Source of the DNA: Anaerolineae bacterium
Lineage (GTDB): Bacteria; Chloroflexota; Anaerolineae; Aggregatilineales; J027
Assembly (NCBI GenBank): GCA_008933735.1
Contig: WBUL01000011.1
Span: forward strand, 62,001-126,000
Reading direction: 5' to 3'
DNA length: 64,000 nt
Positions 44,148 through 52,564 of this stretch are shown one piece after another (the first letter of the stretch is position 1; every line of letters begins with the position of its first letter). The notes below the pieces were generated by a model that was given only the letters and a program-made list of their open reading frames with translations, had not been told where the DNA came from and made no database searches. A program made the position numbers and the translations under genes.

Positions 44148-45863
44148 TTAATGATTCCCGTGCGGCACATCCGCACCGGATTTTCCTACCAGAAAATCAA
44201 AATCCGCACCCAGGTTGGCCTGCTGTACATGCTCCAGGAACATGCTGACGTAGCCGCGTTCGGTGTACGGCGGGCGCGGCCTCCAGGCAGCACGGCGGCG
44301 GGCTAACTCTTCCTCGCTGAGGTCGAGCTGCAAACGGCGATTCGGCACATCAAGTTCGATCATGTCCCCATTTTGAACCAGCGCCAGCGTCCCACCAATC
44401 GCGGACTCCGGGGCGACATGCAGCACCACCGTTCCAAAGGCCGTGCCGCTCATCCGTCCATCGGAAATACGGATCATATCCGATACACCTTCTTTGAGCA
44501 GTTTGGCAGGAATATGAAAATTGCCCACTTCCGGCATTCCCGGATACCCTTTTGGGCCGACCTGTTTTAAAACCAGCACGCAGCTTTTGTCCACCTCTAA
44601 ATCCGGATCATCCACGCGGGCATGGTAATCGTCAATATCCTCAAAAACCACCGCCCGCCCACGATGCCGCATCAGTTCCGGGGTTGCAGCAGATGGTTTG
44701 AGAATCGCGCCGTCTTCGCAGAGATTACCACGCAGCACCGCTAGGCCAGCTTCTTTTTTCCAGGGCGAGTCGTATGTGGCGATGACATCACGATTATGGC
44801 AGACCGCACCCGCTGTGTTTTCTCCCACCGTTTTACCGTTGGCCGTCAGCGCGTCCATGTGAAGATGCGCTTTCAATTCCTGAATGACGGCAGGCAGACC
44901 GCCCGCGTAGAAAAAGTCTTCCATCAAATAGTAACCCGACGGCATCAGGTTGACCAGCAGCGGCATATGGCTACCCAATCGATCAAAATCTTCCAGGCAC
45001 AGGTCAACCCCTACACGCCCCGCAATCGCCAGCAGATGCACCACAAAATTCGATGATCCGCCCACTGCCGCGTTGATCTTAATAGCATTTTCAAAGGCAT
45101 CACGTGTCAGAATCTGCGAGATTCTGAGGTCATCTTTGACCATCTGCACAATCCGGTTACCGGAAAGATGTGCTAAGCGGCGGCGGCGCGAATCGGCTGC
45201 CGGAATCGCCGCCGCACCGGGCAGGGTTAGCCCAAGTGCTTCCACCATACAGGCCATGGTGGAGGCAGTTCCCATCGTCATGCAGTGACCATCGCTGCGC
45301 GACATACACGACTCGGCTTCCATGTACTGCTCCATGGTCATGCGGCCCGCCCGCAGGTCATCGGTAAATTTCCACAGATCAGTTCCCGAACCGATGTCTT
45401 TTCCGCCGTATTTGCCGTTGAGCATAGGGCCGCCGTTAACCACCAGCGTCGGCAAGTCCACGCTGCACGCGCCCATGATCGTTGAAGGGGTTGTTTTATC
45501 ACAACCCGTCAGCAGCACCACCCCATCAATGGGATTGGCCCGCAGGGTCTCCTCCACATCCATGCTGGCGAGGTTACGAAACAACATCGTGGTTGGGCGC
45601 ATCAGCGATTCACCCAGCGACATGACCGGAAATTCAAGCGGATAGCCGCCCGCTTCATACACCCCCCGTTTGACCATTTCCGCCAGAATACGGAAATGCC
45701 CGTTACAGGGCGTTAAATCCGACCAGGTATTGCAAATTCCAATGACAGGCCGCCCGTCGAATACATGGTCTGGGTGTCCCTGATTTTTGAGCCAGCTCCG
45801 GTAGGCAAAACCAAGAATATCGTACTTGCCAAACCAGGTCTGGCTGCGTAATTTTTTACTCAT
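44148..45863 (-). CDS. Sugar-acid dehydratase (IlvD/Edd family)
   Basis: The 571-residue protein has the IlvD/Edd cysteines: ICNTWSDLTPCN near residue 44-56, TGCDKTTPS near 120 and CMTMGTAST near 190, which bind an Fe-S cluster. The GRMSGTAFGTVVLHVAPE segment lies near 470. The pattern (RSQTWFG, FAYRSWLKNQG) fits the L-arabinonate/D-xylonate/D-fuconate dehydratase subgroup rather than biosynthetic dihydroxy-acid dehydratase, and no valine or isoleucine genes are nearby. It converts an aldonate to the 2-keto-3-deoxy acid. It lies between the SDR gene (5-base gap) and the FAH gene (11-base gap). Confidence 0.88.
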   Translation of the reverse strand: MSKKLRSQTWFGKYDILGFAYRSWLKNQGHPDHVFDGRPVIGICNTWSDLTPCNGHFRILAEMVKRGVYEAGGYPLEFPVMSLGESLMRPTTMLFRNLASMDVEETLRANPIDGVVLLTGCDKTTPSTIMGACSVDLPTLVVNGGPMLNGKYGGKDIGSGTDLWKFTDDLRAGRMTMEQYMEAESCMSRSDGHCMTMGTASTMACMVEALGLTLPGAAAIPAADSRRRRLAHLSGNRIVQMVKDDLRISQILTRDAFENAIKINAAVGGSSNFVVHLLAIAGRVGVDLCLEDFDRLGSHMPLLVNLMPSGYYLMEDFFYAGGLPAVIQELKAHLHMDALTANGKTVGENTAGAVCHNRDVIATYDSPWKKEAGLAVLRGNLCEDGAILKPSAATPELMRHRGRAVVFEDIDDYHARVDDPDLEVDKSCVLVLKQVGPKGYPGMPEVGNFHIPAKLLKEGVSDMIRISDGRMSGTAFGTVVLHVAPESAIGGTLALVQNGDMIELDVPNRRLQLDLSEEELARRRAAWRPRPPYTERGYVSMFLEHVQQANLGADFDFLVGKSGADVPHGNH

Positions 45864-45868
45864 AAAAA

Positions 45869-46684
45869 CTACCTCAATTTTGATGACTCTTCCGGCAAAT
45901 CCGGAGATTCTTCCGGGATAGGGCTGCTAATCGACCAACCGCCATCCACCACAATATTTTGTCCGGTAATCTGTCGCGCCTGCGGCGAAGCCAAAAATAA
46001 CGCGGCGGCCACAATGTCCTCCACATAGCCGACCCTTCCTGTAGGGTTGACCGATGCCCAGTTCGATTCATAGTTTGGATCATCCAACTGCGTGCGTTCG
46101 GTCAGAGTTGCGCCGGGGCAGATCGCGTTCACGGTGATACCATACTGCCCCAATTCCAGGCCCAGCACACGAGCGAGATGAATGATCGCCGCTTTGGTAA
46201 TGCCGTAGGTACTGAGATTGGGATATGCCTGTAACCCTGTCACGGATGCCATCAGCAAGATCCGTCCGTTGCTGGTTTTTCGGGCGATCATTTCGAGAGC
46301 AGCAGCCTGCGCCGTAAAATAGGTGCCGCGCAGATTCACGCCAGTGACACGGTCAAAAGCGTCCGGGGTGTAATCCAGAAATGGGCCAAAATTGGTAATG
46401 CCCGCGTTGGCAATCAACACATCCAGCCGCCCGAAACGCGCCGCCGTTTCCCTGACCATCTGGCGCACCGCTGCCACATCGGCAATATCCTGCCCACAGG
46501 CAGTGACCCGTTCCGCACCGACTTCCTGGTTGATTTTTGCCGCCGATTCAGCCGCCAGGTTGGGGTCAATATCATTCAGGGCAACATAGGCACCTGCCCG
46601 TGCAAATGCCTGGCACAGCCCATAGCCGATGCCCACGCCCGCACCCGTCACCAGCACCCCACGACCTTTATAAGAAACTTCCAT
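45869..46684 (-). CDS. Short-chain dehydrogenase/reductase
   Basis: The 271-residue protein is a classical SDR: TGAGVGIG (residues 13-20), NAG near 91, a Ser in MASVTG, YGITK as the YxxxK catalytic pair near 157-161, and a C-terminal VDGGWS. Asp near residue 38 (NDID) after the second strand indicates NAD preference. In this operon it could be the aldose 1-dehydrogenase or the 2-keto-3-deoxy-aldonate 4-dehydrogenase; one SDR cannot obviously do both. It precedes the dehydratase and follows the lactonase, on the same strand with gaps of 5 and 10 bases. Confidence 0.88.
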   Translation of the reverse strand: MEVSYKGRGVLVTGAGVGIGYGLCQAFARAGAYVALNDIDPNLAAESAAKINQEVGAERVTACGQDIADVAAVRQMVRETAARFGRLDVLIANAGITNFGPFLDYTPDAFDRVTGVNLRGTYFTAQAAALEMIARKTSNGRILLMASVTGLQAYPNLSTYGITKAAIIHLARVLGLELGQYGITVNAICPGATLTERTQLDDPNYESNWASVNPTGRVGYVEDIVAAALFLASPQARQITGQNIVVDGGWSISSPIPEESPDLPEESSKLR

Positions 46685-46694
46685 AAGGCGTATC

Positions 46695-47558
46695 TCACCC
46701 TTTAAATCGATAAGCTCGGATTCCTTTTACCCCTGGTTCAGCCACAAAAAGATTCCCGGCCATAGGTTCTTGTTCGCGCTGCTCCGGCGTCATATGTTCG
46801 GCGGCGGTGGTGATATACAGTTTGTCCAGATTTTCTCCGCCAAAGGCACAGGCGGTCACCTGGGAGGCGGGCAAATCGATCTGCGCCAGTACTTCAGCAG
46901 TGTGCGGATTCCAGCGGCGCACATACCCCACGCCGTTATGAGCAATCCACAACATGCCTTCAACATCAATCGCCAAGCCGTCCGGCCAGCCTGCATCCTC
47001 AGGGGTCCGGATCGCCGTTCGCGCATGACTGATCTGCCCGGTCTGAGGGTCGTAATCAAAAGCGGTCACCGCCCGCTGGTGCGAATCGATATAGTACATC
47101 GTGTTTTCCCACCAGCCTAATCCATTGGAAACGCAAATCCCATCCAGCATTTTGTGAACCGTTAAATCCGCATCCAGGCGGTACAGGCTGCCGATACAGG
47201 GTTTGCCCGAAAAGGTCATGGTGCCAGCCCAGAAGCGTCCGGCGGGGTCACATTTACCATCGTTAAAACGGGTATCCGGCGGACGGTCAGCGGGGTTTGC
47301 TACAATTTCAAGTTTTCCGGTGTTCAGATCAAAGGCCGCAAACCCATCTCGCACTGCCAGCATCACACCACCGGAAGCACGGGGAACAACAGTCCCAACC
47401 GGCTGGCCGACGGCGTAGGCTGTATCAGTATTTGCCACGGGGTCAAAAACGTGCAGGGTTCCTTCCAGAATATCAACCCAGTATAAAATACCATCCCACA
47501 GCGGCCCTTCTCCCAGATTAGCGCGGGCAGAAAGGCACAACTTTGCTTCAATCATCAT
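46695..47558 (-). CDS. SMP-30/gluconolactonase-family lactonase
   Basis: The 287-residue protein has the six-bladed propeller pattern of SMP-30: GEGPLWD (residues 17-23, metal-binding Glu), RFNDGKCDPAGRFWAGTM near 97-114 (Asn), ISNGLGW-like SNGLGW near 145 and WPDGLAIDVEG near 191 (Asp). These enzymes hydrolyse sugar lactones with Ca or Zn. It is the first gene of the sugar-acid operon, with GAGGG before its ATG-ATG pair at 47558. The upstream hairpin separates it from the binding-protein gene. The substrate sugar is unknown. Confidence 0.9.
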   Translation of the reverse strand: MMIEAKLCLSARANLGEGPLWDGILYWVDILEGTLHVFDPVANTDTAYAVGQPVGTVVPRASGGVMLAVRDGFAAFDLNTGKLEIVANPADRPPDTRFNDGKCDPAGRFWAGTMTFSGKPCIGSLYRLDADLTVHKMLDGICVSNGLGWWENTMYYIDSHQRAVTAFDYDPQTGQISHARTAIRTPEDAGWPDGLAIDVEGMLWIAHNGVGYVRRWNPHTAEVLAQIDLPASQVTACAFGGENLDKLYITTAAEHMTPEQREQEPMAGNLFVAEPGVKGIRAYRFKG

Positions 47559-47569
47559 TTTTTCCCTCA

Positions 47570-47607
47570 GTCAAACAAAACCCTGGCTATCGGGGAATTA
47601 TAGCCAG
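47570..47607 (-). terminator. Rho-independent terminator of the second binding-protein gene
   Basis: CTGGCTAT (47583-47590) and ATAGCCAG (47600-47607) form a perfect 8-bp stem with a 9-base loop; on the minus strand it is followed by GGGTTTTGTTT. It lies 16 bases after the stop at 47624 and immediately before the lactonase ribosome-binding site. Confidence 0.7.
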
Positions 47608-47623
47608 AGAGCGCAGCAGCACG

Positions 47624-48928
47624 CTAATTTACCACATCTGCCCCACCCGGTTTGAGGTCAGGTACTTCGACAAAATCTGTCAGGGGCAGGATTCGTGGCA
47701 GCAAACCAGAATCAGTTTCCACAAATTGAATCGCGCCGATGCGGGTAAAATGAGGTTCGCGGGATGTCTCGCTGTAGGTCAGGGTGATGACTCCATCCAG
47801 AGCAGAAAAGGTCTGACCGCTGGTCATGCTGTCGTAAAATGTTCGTCCACTGAGATTCTCAAATCCAACGCGGTTAATCGTGCTGATCATGATGTCTCGG
47901 TACGCATCCACCGCCGCCCACGCCACCAGATAGGCAACATTGCGGGTCTCCAGCGCCTCTACCGCGTTTTCAGCCTGTGGCAGACGATTTTGTGACCAGT
48001 AATTGACCACTGTTTGAATGCCGGGATGCTCAACTTCGTCCCACCACAGATAGGGAAGCTGCCCTACAATGCCGTTGGTCGCTTCCCCGCCAAGCTGCAT
48101 GACGGAAGTATCCAGCACGATATTCGGCCCTGCAACCAGCACCTCATCACGTAAACCGAGGGCAGCCAGGGTTGCGGCAACCTGTGCCGGGCCATTGGCA
48201 ACGCTGGTCGTATAAATGATGTTGGCGCCACCATCGAGTACACCCTGCACCATCGGGGAAATATCTGGCACCCCAGGGAAGAAGTAGCGTGCGCCAGCAT
48301 AACCAACCCCTTTGCTTTCGCAGTACGCTCGTGCTTCGTCGGAATCACTCGATTCGCCCAGTGCACCTAAAAAGCTGACATGCCCTATCACTGGGTCACC
48401 TTCGATGCCAAACTGCGCCCAGTTTTCGCTGATGTAATCGCAGAAGGCTCCAAGCTGATTCATAAACATCGGCGTGACCGAGAAAACCCATCCCGGCGAA
48501 TCCGCAGCGTCACCGTAGAGTGCCTTTAAGCTGCCGGACGAGACGACAATCGGGATTTCCTTCTGAGCGGCCTGTTCGCGCAGCAGTTCGGCATCTTCTG
48601 TGAGATACATAAACATGATATAGGCATCCTCACGCAGGGAAAACTCATCCCATGCCGCCTGTGCTGCCTCCTGACTGCCGCCCGTATCGCGGTATTCCAT
48701 GGCAATCGCCGCGCCGCAGATTCCACCCTGCTCATTAAAATAAGCAATAGCGTCTTCAAACCCGTTCAGCACGGGCAGGGTGAGCTGGGCGTAAATGCTG
48801 CTTAAATCACCGAAATGATAAAAGCGGATCGTTTGCCCCGTTAAATCTTCGACACATTCCGTATTTGCAGAAATTGGCGTCATGCTCAACACCAGCAGCA
48901 TGACCAGCACAGTCCATATTCTGTTCAT
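47624..48928 (-). CDS. Branched-chain-amino-acid-type substrate-binding protein (paralogue)
   Basis: This 434-residue protein is a paralogue of that at 19066-20379. It has a signal peptide (WTVLVMLLVLSMTPISA) and shares FGDLS, GGICGA, FCDYISENWAQFGIEGDPVIGHVS, YAGARYFFPGVPDIS and a C-terminal DLKPGGADV. I take the ATG at 48928, preceded by AAAGGGAG, because the signal peptide aligns with its paralogue; the upstream start at 48958 adds ten residues without match. No ABC permease or ATPase is nearby. The downstream terminator suggests it is monocistronic. The ligand is unknown. Confidence 0.85.
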   Translation of the reverse strand: MNRIWTVLVMLLVLSMTPISANTECVEDLTGQTIRFYHFGDLSSIYAQLTLPVLNGFEDAIAYFNEQGGICGAAIAMEYRDTGGSQEAAQAAWDEFSLREDAYIMFMYLTEDAELLREQAAQKEIPIVVSSGSLKALYGDAADSPGWVFSVTPMFMNQLGAFCDYISENWAQFGIEGDPVIGHVSFLGALGESSDSDEARAYCESKGVGYAGARYFFPGVPDISPMVQGVLDGGANIIYTTSVANGPAQVAATLAALGLRDEVLVAGPNIVLDTSVMQLGGEATNGIVGQLPYLWWDEVEHPGIQTVVNYWSQNRLPQAENAVEALETRNVAYLVAWAAVDAYRDIMISTINRVGFENLSGRTFYDSMTSGQTFSALDGVITLTYSETSREPHFTRIGAIQFVETDSGLLPRILPLTDFVEVPDLKPGGADVVN

Positions 48929-49049
48929 AACCACTCCCTTTTTGGAGATTATCGCCAAAAACCTGATTTCTGCGCGAAGACCCAGTGACTTCTTACACTA
49001 CTCTGAGAAACCGCCCCGTATTCTAATGAAAGTCAAAAGGAAATTATTG

Positions 49050-50318
49050 ATGTCGCAGCCATGTTATCACCAGTTGGTCGAACGCCTGAACCGGTTTCCC
49101 CAGGGCGCACCTCCCTCTGAAACCCTGTATAAAATTCTGCAAATTCTGTTTAGCGAAGAAGAAGCCGGTTTAGTGGCAATGCTGCCCATTAAACCGTTTA
49201 CGGCACAAAAAGCCAGCCAGATCTGGAAAAAAGACCTGAGTGACACCCGGAACCTCCTTGAAACACTTGCAGGTCGGGCACTGCTGGTCGATATGGAAAA
49301 ACCAGACGGAGAAACCACCTATGTCTTACCACCGCCGATGGCGGGTTTTTTTGAATTTTCCATGATGCGGGTGCGCGAGGAGATCGATTCAAAGGCACTG
49401 GGCGAGCTGTTTTACCAGTACTGCACGGTCGAAGATGAGTTTATGCCCGCTCTGTTCCAGAGGGGTGATACTCAGCAGGGACGAATCTACATCCAGGAGC
49501 CTGTGCTGCCACCTGAAGCTCATGTCCTCGATTATGAACGCGCCAGCCATATGATTAAAACCGCCTCGCATGTCGGAGTCAGCACGTGCTACTGCCGCTT
49601 TAAGATGCAGCAGGTCGGCAAAAACTGCGAGGCGCCGCAGGACATCTGCATGACGTTTAATAATGTCGGGCACTCACTCATCCGGCACGGGTATGCAAGA
49701 GAGGTGGATGCTGCTGAAGGGTTGGATCTGCTGGCGCAGGCATACGAACATAATCTTGTGCAATTTGGCGAAAACGTCCGCCAACAGATCAGTTTTATCT
49801 GTAACTGCTGTGGATGCTGCTGCGAGGCGCTGATTGCAGCAAGGCGCTTCGGGATGATGCGTCCGATTCATACCACAAATTATCTGCCGGACATTGATGA
49901 AGCGACATGCAATGGCTGTGGCAAGTGTGTCAATGTGTGCCCGGTAGAAGCCATGACGCTGGTTTCTGCCAATGATCCCAACCGCCCCTCCCGCAAAAAA
50001 GCCAAACTAGATGCGGATGCCTGCCTGGGCTGCGGCGTATGCGTGCGGAACTGCCCCAAAGACAGCCTTCAGATGCAAAGCCGCCCACAGCGGGTTATCC
50101 CGCCCCTGAACGGCACCCATCGCGTTGTGGTGATGGCAATTGAACGGGGAATGCTGCACAACCTGATTTTTGACAACCAGGCCCTGACCAGTCACCGCAT
50201 TTTAGGGGCAATTTTGGGTGTGATTCTGAGGCTGCCACCGCTTAAGCAGGCGCTTGCCAGCCAGCAGGTGAAATCTCGCTATCTGGAGGCTTTACTCAGC
50301 AAGACCATGCCAGGTTAG
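49050..50318 (+). CDS. Fe-S protein with C-terminal double ferredoxin and Cys-rich CNCCGCCC motif
   Basis: The 422-residue protein has an N-terminal helical region, a middle Cys segment (STCYCRFKMQQVGKNC), a striking CNCCGCCC motif near residue 253-260, and two [4Fe-4S] motifs (CNGCGKCVNVCP near 289-300 and CLGCGVCVRNCP near 327-338). It ends in a hydrophobic helix-like region. The ATG at 49050 follows AAAAGGA by eight bases; in-frame starts upstream overlap the divergent gene. Similar 4Fe-4S dicluster proteins occur in anaerobes next to Hdr or reductase genes. The N-terminal part resembles a winged-helix but I could not confirm this. Its partner is not evident. Confidence 0.75.
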   Translation: MSQPCYHQLVERLNRFPQGAPPSETLYKILQILFSEEEAGLVAMLPIKPFTAQKASQIWKKDLSDTRNLLETLAGRALLVDMEKPDGETTYVLPPPMAGFFEFSMMRVREEIDSKALGELFYQYCTVEDEFMPALFQRGDTQQGRIYIQEPVLPPEAHVLDYERASHMIKTASHVGVSTCYCRFKMQQVGKNCEAPQDICMTFNNVGHSLIRHGYAREVDAAEGLDLLAQAYEHNLVQFGENVRQQISFICNCCGCCCEALIAARRFGMMRPIHTTNYLPDIDEATCNGCGKCVNVCPVEAMTLVSANDPNRPSRKKAKLDADACLGCGVCVRNCPKDSLQMQSRPQRVIPPLNGTHRVVVMAIERGMLHNLIFDNQALTSHRILGAILGVILRLPPLKQALASQQVKSRYLEALLSKTMPG

Positions 50319-50388
50319 TGAACATCATCTGAGGAACACACAGGGGTGAAAGGGTAACGGTTTGGCCGACTGAAAGGTAAGCCCCTTT

Positions 50389-50859
50389 CTATCCTGAAGA
50401 GCGCGTATCCTCATTGCCAGGAACCTCGCGCTTCTGTGTGATCTCCGAGGAGCTTTCATCGGGTCTAGGCGTCTGGATGGTACTGGGGTCAAATTCGCGG
50501 GTAGCAAATTCGTCCACTTCATACTCTATCCGCAGCAAACTCGTATCTTCCTCGATAATTGGGGTTAAAGAGGTTTGCAGATGTAACATCCCTGGTTTTT
50601 CGCCATCACTGCGAGGCTTAAGTGGAATATCCGCCACCAGAAAATTGTCACGGTCGCGCTGCTCGTACTTCAGATCAACTTCACCCTCGGTGATCCGGCA
50701 GTATTTTTGAATAACCTGCACAATCTCCTGCTGCATACTTCGCAGTTCTTCCGGAGAAAGATGGGCTCTGTCGGTCACCAGCACTACCTTGAGACGGTCT
50801 TTGGCAGATTTGGCGGCTTTGGGCTTTCGGCCCATCAGGCGATCCATAAAACTACTCAT
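50389..50859 (-). CDS. minE: Cell division topological specificity factor MinE
   Basis: MinE displaces MinD from the membrane and sets the division site. The first about 90 residues match MinE: a basic N-terminus (FMDRLMGRKPK), AKDRLKVVLVTDRAHLSPEEL (20-40, anti-MinCD region) and the MREEIV-like QQEIVQVIQKYC with ITEGEVDLKYEQRD. The protein is 156 residues, longer than the usual 80-95, because of an acidic Ser/Thr/Pro-rich C-terminal extension. It follows minD by ten bases on the same strand. Confidence 0.9.
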   Translation of the reverse strand: MSSFMDRLMGRKPKAAKSAKDRLKVVLVTDRAHLSPEELRSMQQEIVQVIQKYCRITEGEVDLKYEQRDRDNFLVADIPLKPRSDGEKPGMLHLQTSLTPIIEEDTSLLRIEYEVDEFATREFDPSTIQTPRPDESSSEITQKREVPGNEDTRSSG

Positions 50860-50869
50860 TGCTCGCTCC

Positions 50870-51718
50870 TCAAGGGTTATTATTAAACATCCGTATCAAA
50901 CGCTGGAAGAAGCCGGGATGGTCATCATAGCTGGGGAATGGTATCGGCTCGCCATTCAAACGCCGGGCGATGTTGTTAAATTCGATGGAGGCCTTCGCCG
51001 CTGTTCCAGGATTGCCCGTATTACCCGCAATCAGTACGGTTTCATCTTCAGGGATAATCCCGATAATTTTGATTGCGAGTATTTCCATCACATCATCTGC
51101 CGAGAGCATTTCGCCGCGTTTAATCATTTCTGGTTTGATCCGATTCAAGACCAGATGAGCAGGAATATTTTTCGACTTGGCTTCAATGATGCCAATCACA
51201 CGATCAGCGTCGCGCACCGAGGAGATTTCCGGGTTGGTCACGATGAGGACTTCATCAGCCGCAGCAATGGCATTCTGGAAACCGCGTTCGATACCTGCGG
51301 GGCTGTCAATCAATATAAAATCAAATTCTTTTTTCAGCGCTTCTGCCAATCTAATCATCTGAACTGGTTTAAGGGCAGTTTTATCGCGGGTCTGGGCAGC
51401 AGGCAGCAAATATAATGATTGATACTGCTTATGTTTGACCATCGCCTGGCGCAGTTTACAACGTCCTTCAATCACATCGATCAGGTCGTATACAATGCGG
51501 TTTTCCAACCCCATGATAATATCAAGATTCCGCAAGCCTATATCCGCGTCGATTGTGACGACTTTTTTCCCCAGCGCCGCCAGCGCAACCCCCAGATTCG
51601 CAGTCAGGGTTGTTTTGCCAACGCCCCCCTTGCCGGAGGTCACCGTGATGACTCTGCCGGTCGCAGTCTGTCCCCTTGCCTCAACTGGAGAGCCAGGGTA
51701 CGGCTTCGATTTGTCCAT
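50870..51718 (-). CDS. minD: Septum site-determining ATPase MinD
   Basis: MinD is a membrane-associated ATPase that recruits MinC. The 282-residue protein has the deviant Walker A SGKGGVGKTT (residues 28-37), VTIDADIGLRNLDIIMG (switch region), the DSPAGIERGFQNAI motif, and a C-terminal amphipathic helix (GFFQRLIRMF). It carries a 20-residue N-terminal extension that overlaps the end of minC by 38 bases. An internal ATG would not fit because the ATPase core begins at residue 22. The order minC-minD-minE is conserved. Confidence 0.93.
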   Translation of the reverse strand: MDKSKPYPGSPVEARGQTATGRVITVTSGKGGVGKTTLTANLGVALAALGKKVVTIDADIGLRNLDIIMGLENRIVYDLIDVIEGRCKLRQAMVKHKQYQSLYLLPAAQTRDKTALKPVQMIRLAEALKKEFDFILIDSPAGIERGFQNAIAAADEVLIVTNPEISSVRDADRVIGIIEAKSKNIPAHLVLNRIKPEMIKRGEMLSADDVMEILAIKIIGIIPEDETVLIAGNTGNPGTAAKASIEFNNIARRLNGEPIPFPSYDDHPGFFQRLIRMFNNNP

Positions 51719-52442
51719 TCTTCACCTGTGCCATTTCTGGATTTGGTTTGCGTTTTCGATCTTCATCAGGCGGAACCGCAATATGAGAGGCGATCCGTAA
51801 CTGCGTCGGGGCCAGATCAAGCGCACATACAATCGCGTTCTCATCTCCATTTGCACCCGCATGAACGATGCCGCGCAGCTTCCCCCACACAATGATGTCA
51901 CCCGTTGCCACAATTTCCGCCCCGTTATTCACATCCCCAACCACGACCACGTGCCCGTTGCTGCGAATGGTTCGCCCACTGCGAAGCGTCCGCTTAACGA
52001 GCACACCGACCGTCCCATATTCTTCAGAATCCATCGGCGGAAGGACATCTTCTTCATCCTCCTCCAGGTCTTCGTCCTCGTCTTCCACCAGCATTTCATC
52101 ATCATGTTCGGGGTAACGGGTTTCCCTGACCGGAAGCGGTATTTCGGAGAGCCGGGTAAATAATTGGAGTTCGTGCGCCGCGCTGGACGTAATCTCATTC
52201 TGGCTGAGCACCGCCACCAACTCGACCTGTCGTGAGGCAAGGGCATTTTTCAGCGCGGTCAGATTTTCCACGTCAACCGCCCGTTCACTCACGTCCACCA
52301 CCAGCCGCGCTCCTCGGAAGAATGTCCCACGCTGGTCGATATATTGTGTCAGGTCATCCACGAGCGGCAGCCACGCCTGATGCGGCGTCAGAGTCGCCAG
52401 AATACCTTCTCGAATTCCCTTAATTGCGATTTTGTCCGTCAT
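51681..52442 (-). CDS. minC: Septum site-determining protein MinC
   Basis: MinC inhibits FtsZ polymerisation. The 253-residue protein has an N-terminal domain (1-110, with DLTQYIDQRGTFFRGARLVVDV) and a C-terminal beta-helix (about 148-240) with VKRTLRSGRTIRSNGHVVVVGDVNNGAEIVATGDIIVWGKLRGIVHAGANGD, the conserved MinC dimerisation and MinD-binding region. An unusually acidic linker (EDEDEDLEEDEEDV, about 121-134) joins them. It is the first gene of minCDE here, separated from mrdA by about 120 bases with a hairpin. Confidence 0.93.
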   Translation of the reverse strand: MTDKIAIKGIREGILATLTPHQAWLPLVDDLTQYIDQRGTFFRGARLVVDVSERAVDVENLTALKNALASRQVELVAVLSQNEITSSAAHELQLFTRLSEIPLPVRETRYPEHDDEMLVEDEDEDLEEDEEDVLPPMDSEEYGTVGVLVKRTLRSGRTIRSNGHVVVVGDVNNGAEIVATGDIIVWGKLRGIVHAGANGDENAIVCALDLAPTQLRIASHIAVPPDEDRKRKPNPEMAQVKNGQIEAVPWLSS

Positions 52443-52509
52443 ATGAACAATTAATAAAGACTTTCATTCTTCCATTGTACGCAGTTTTTTGCCGCGTGCC
52501 ACCAATTAA

Positions 52510-52543
52510 TTGTGGCGACTATTGTAGTCGATAGCCGCCACAA
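52510..52543 (-). terminator. Hairpin after mrdA
   Basis: TTGTGGCG (52510-52517) and CGCCACAA (52536-52543) form a perfect 8-bp stem about 20 bases after the mrdA stop. On the minus strand it is followed by TTAATT. An overlapping alternative stem, GCCAC (52498-52502) with GTGGC (52512-52516), is mutually exclusive with it. It probably separates the mre-mrdA unit from minCDE. Confidence 0.4.
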
Positions 52544-52564
52544 GAGAAAATTTTAGGAGCCAGA

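Noticed and set aside
48929-48958. Longer start for the second substrate-binding protein
   Set aside because: The ribosome-binding site AAAGGGAG lies inside the extension, just before ATG 48928; the signal peptide aligns with its paralogue from there.
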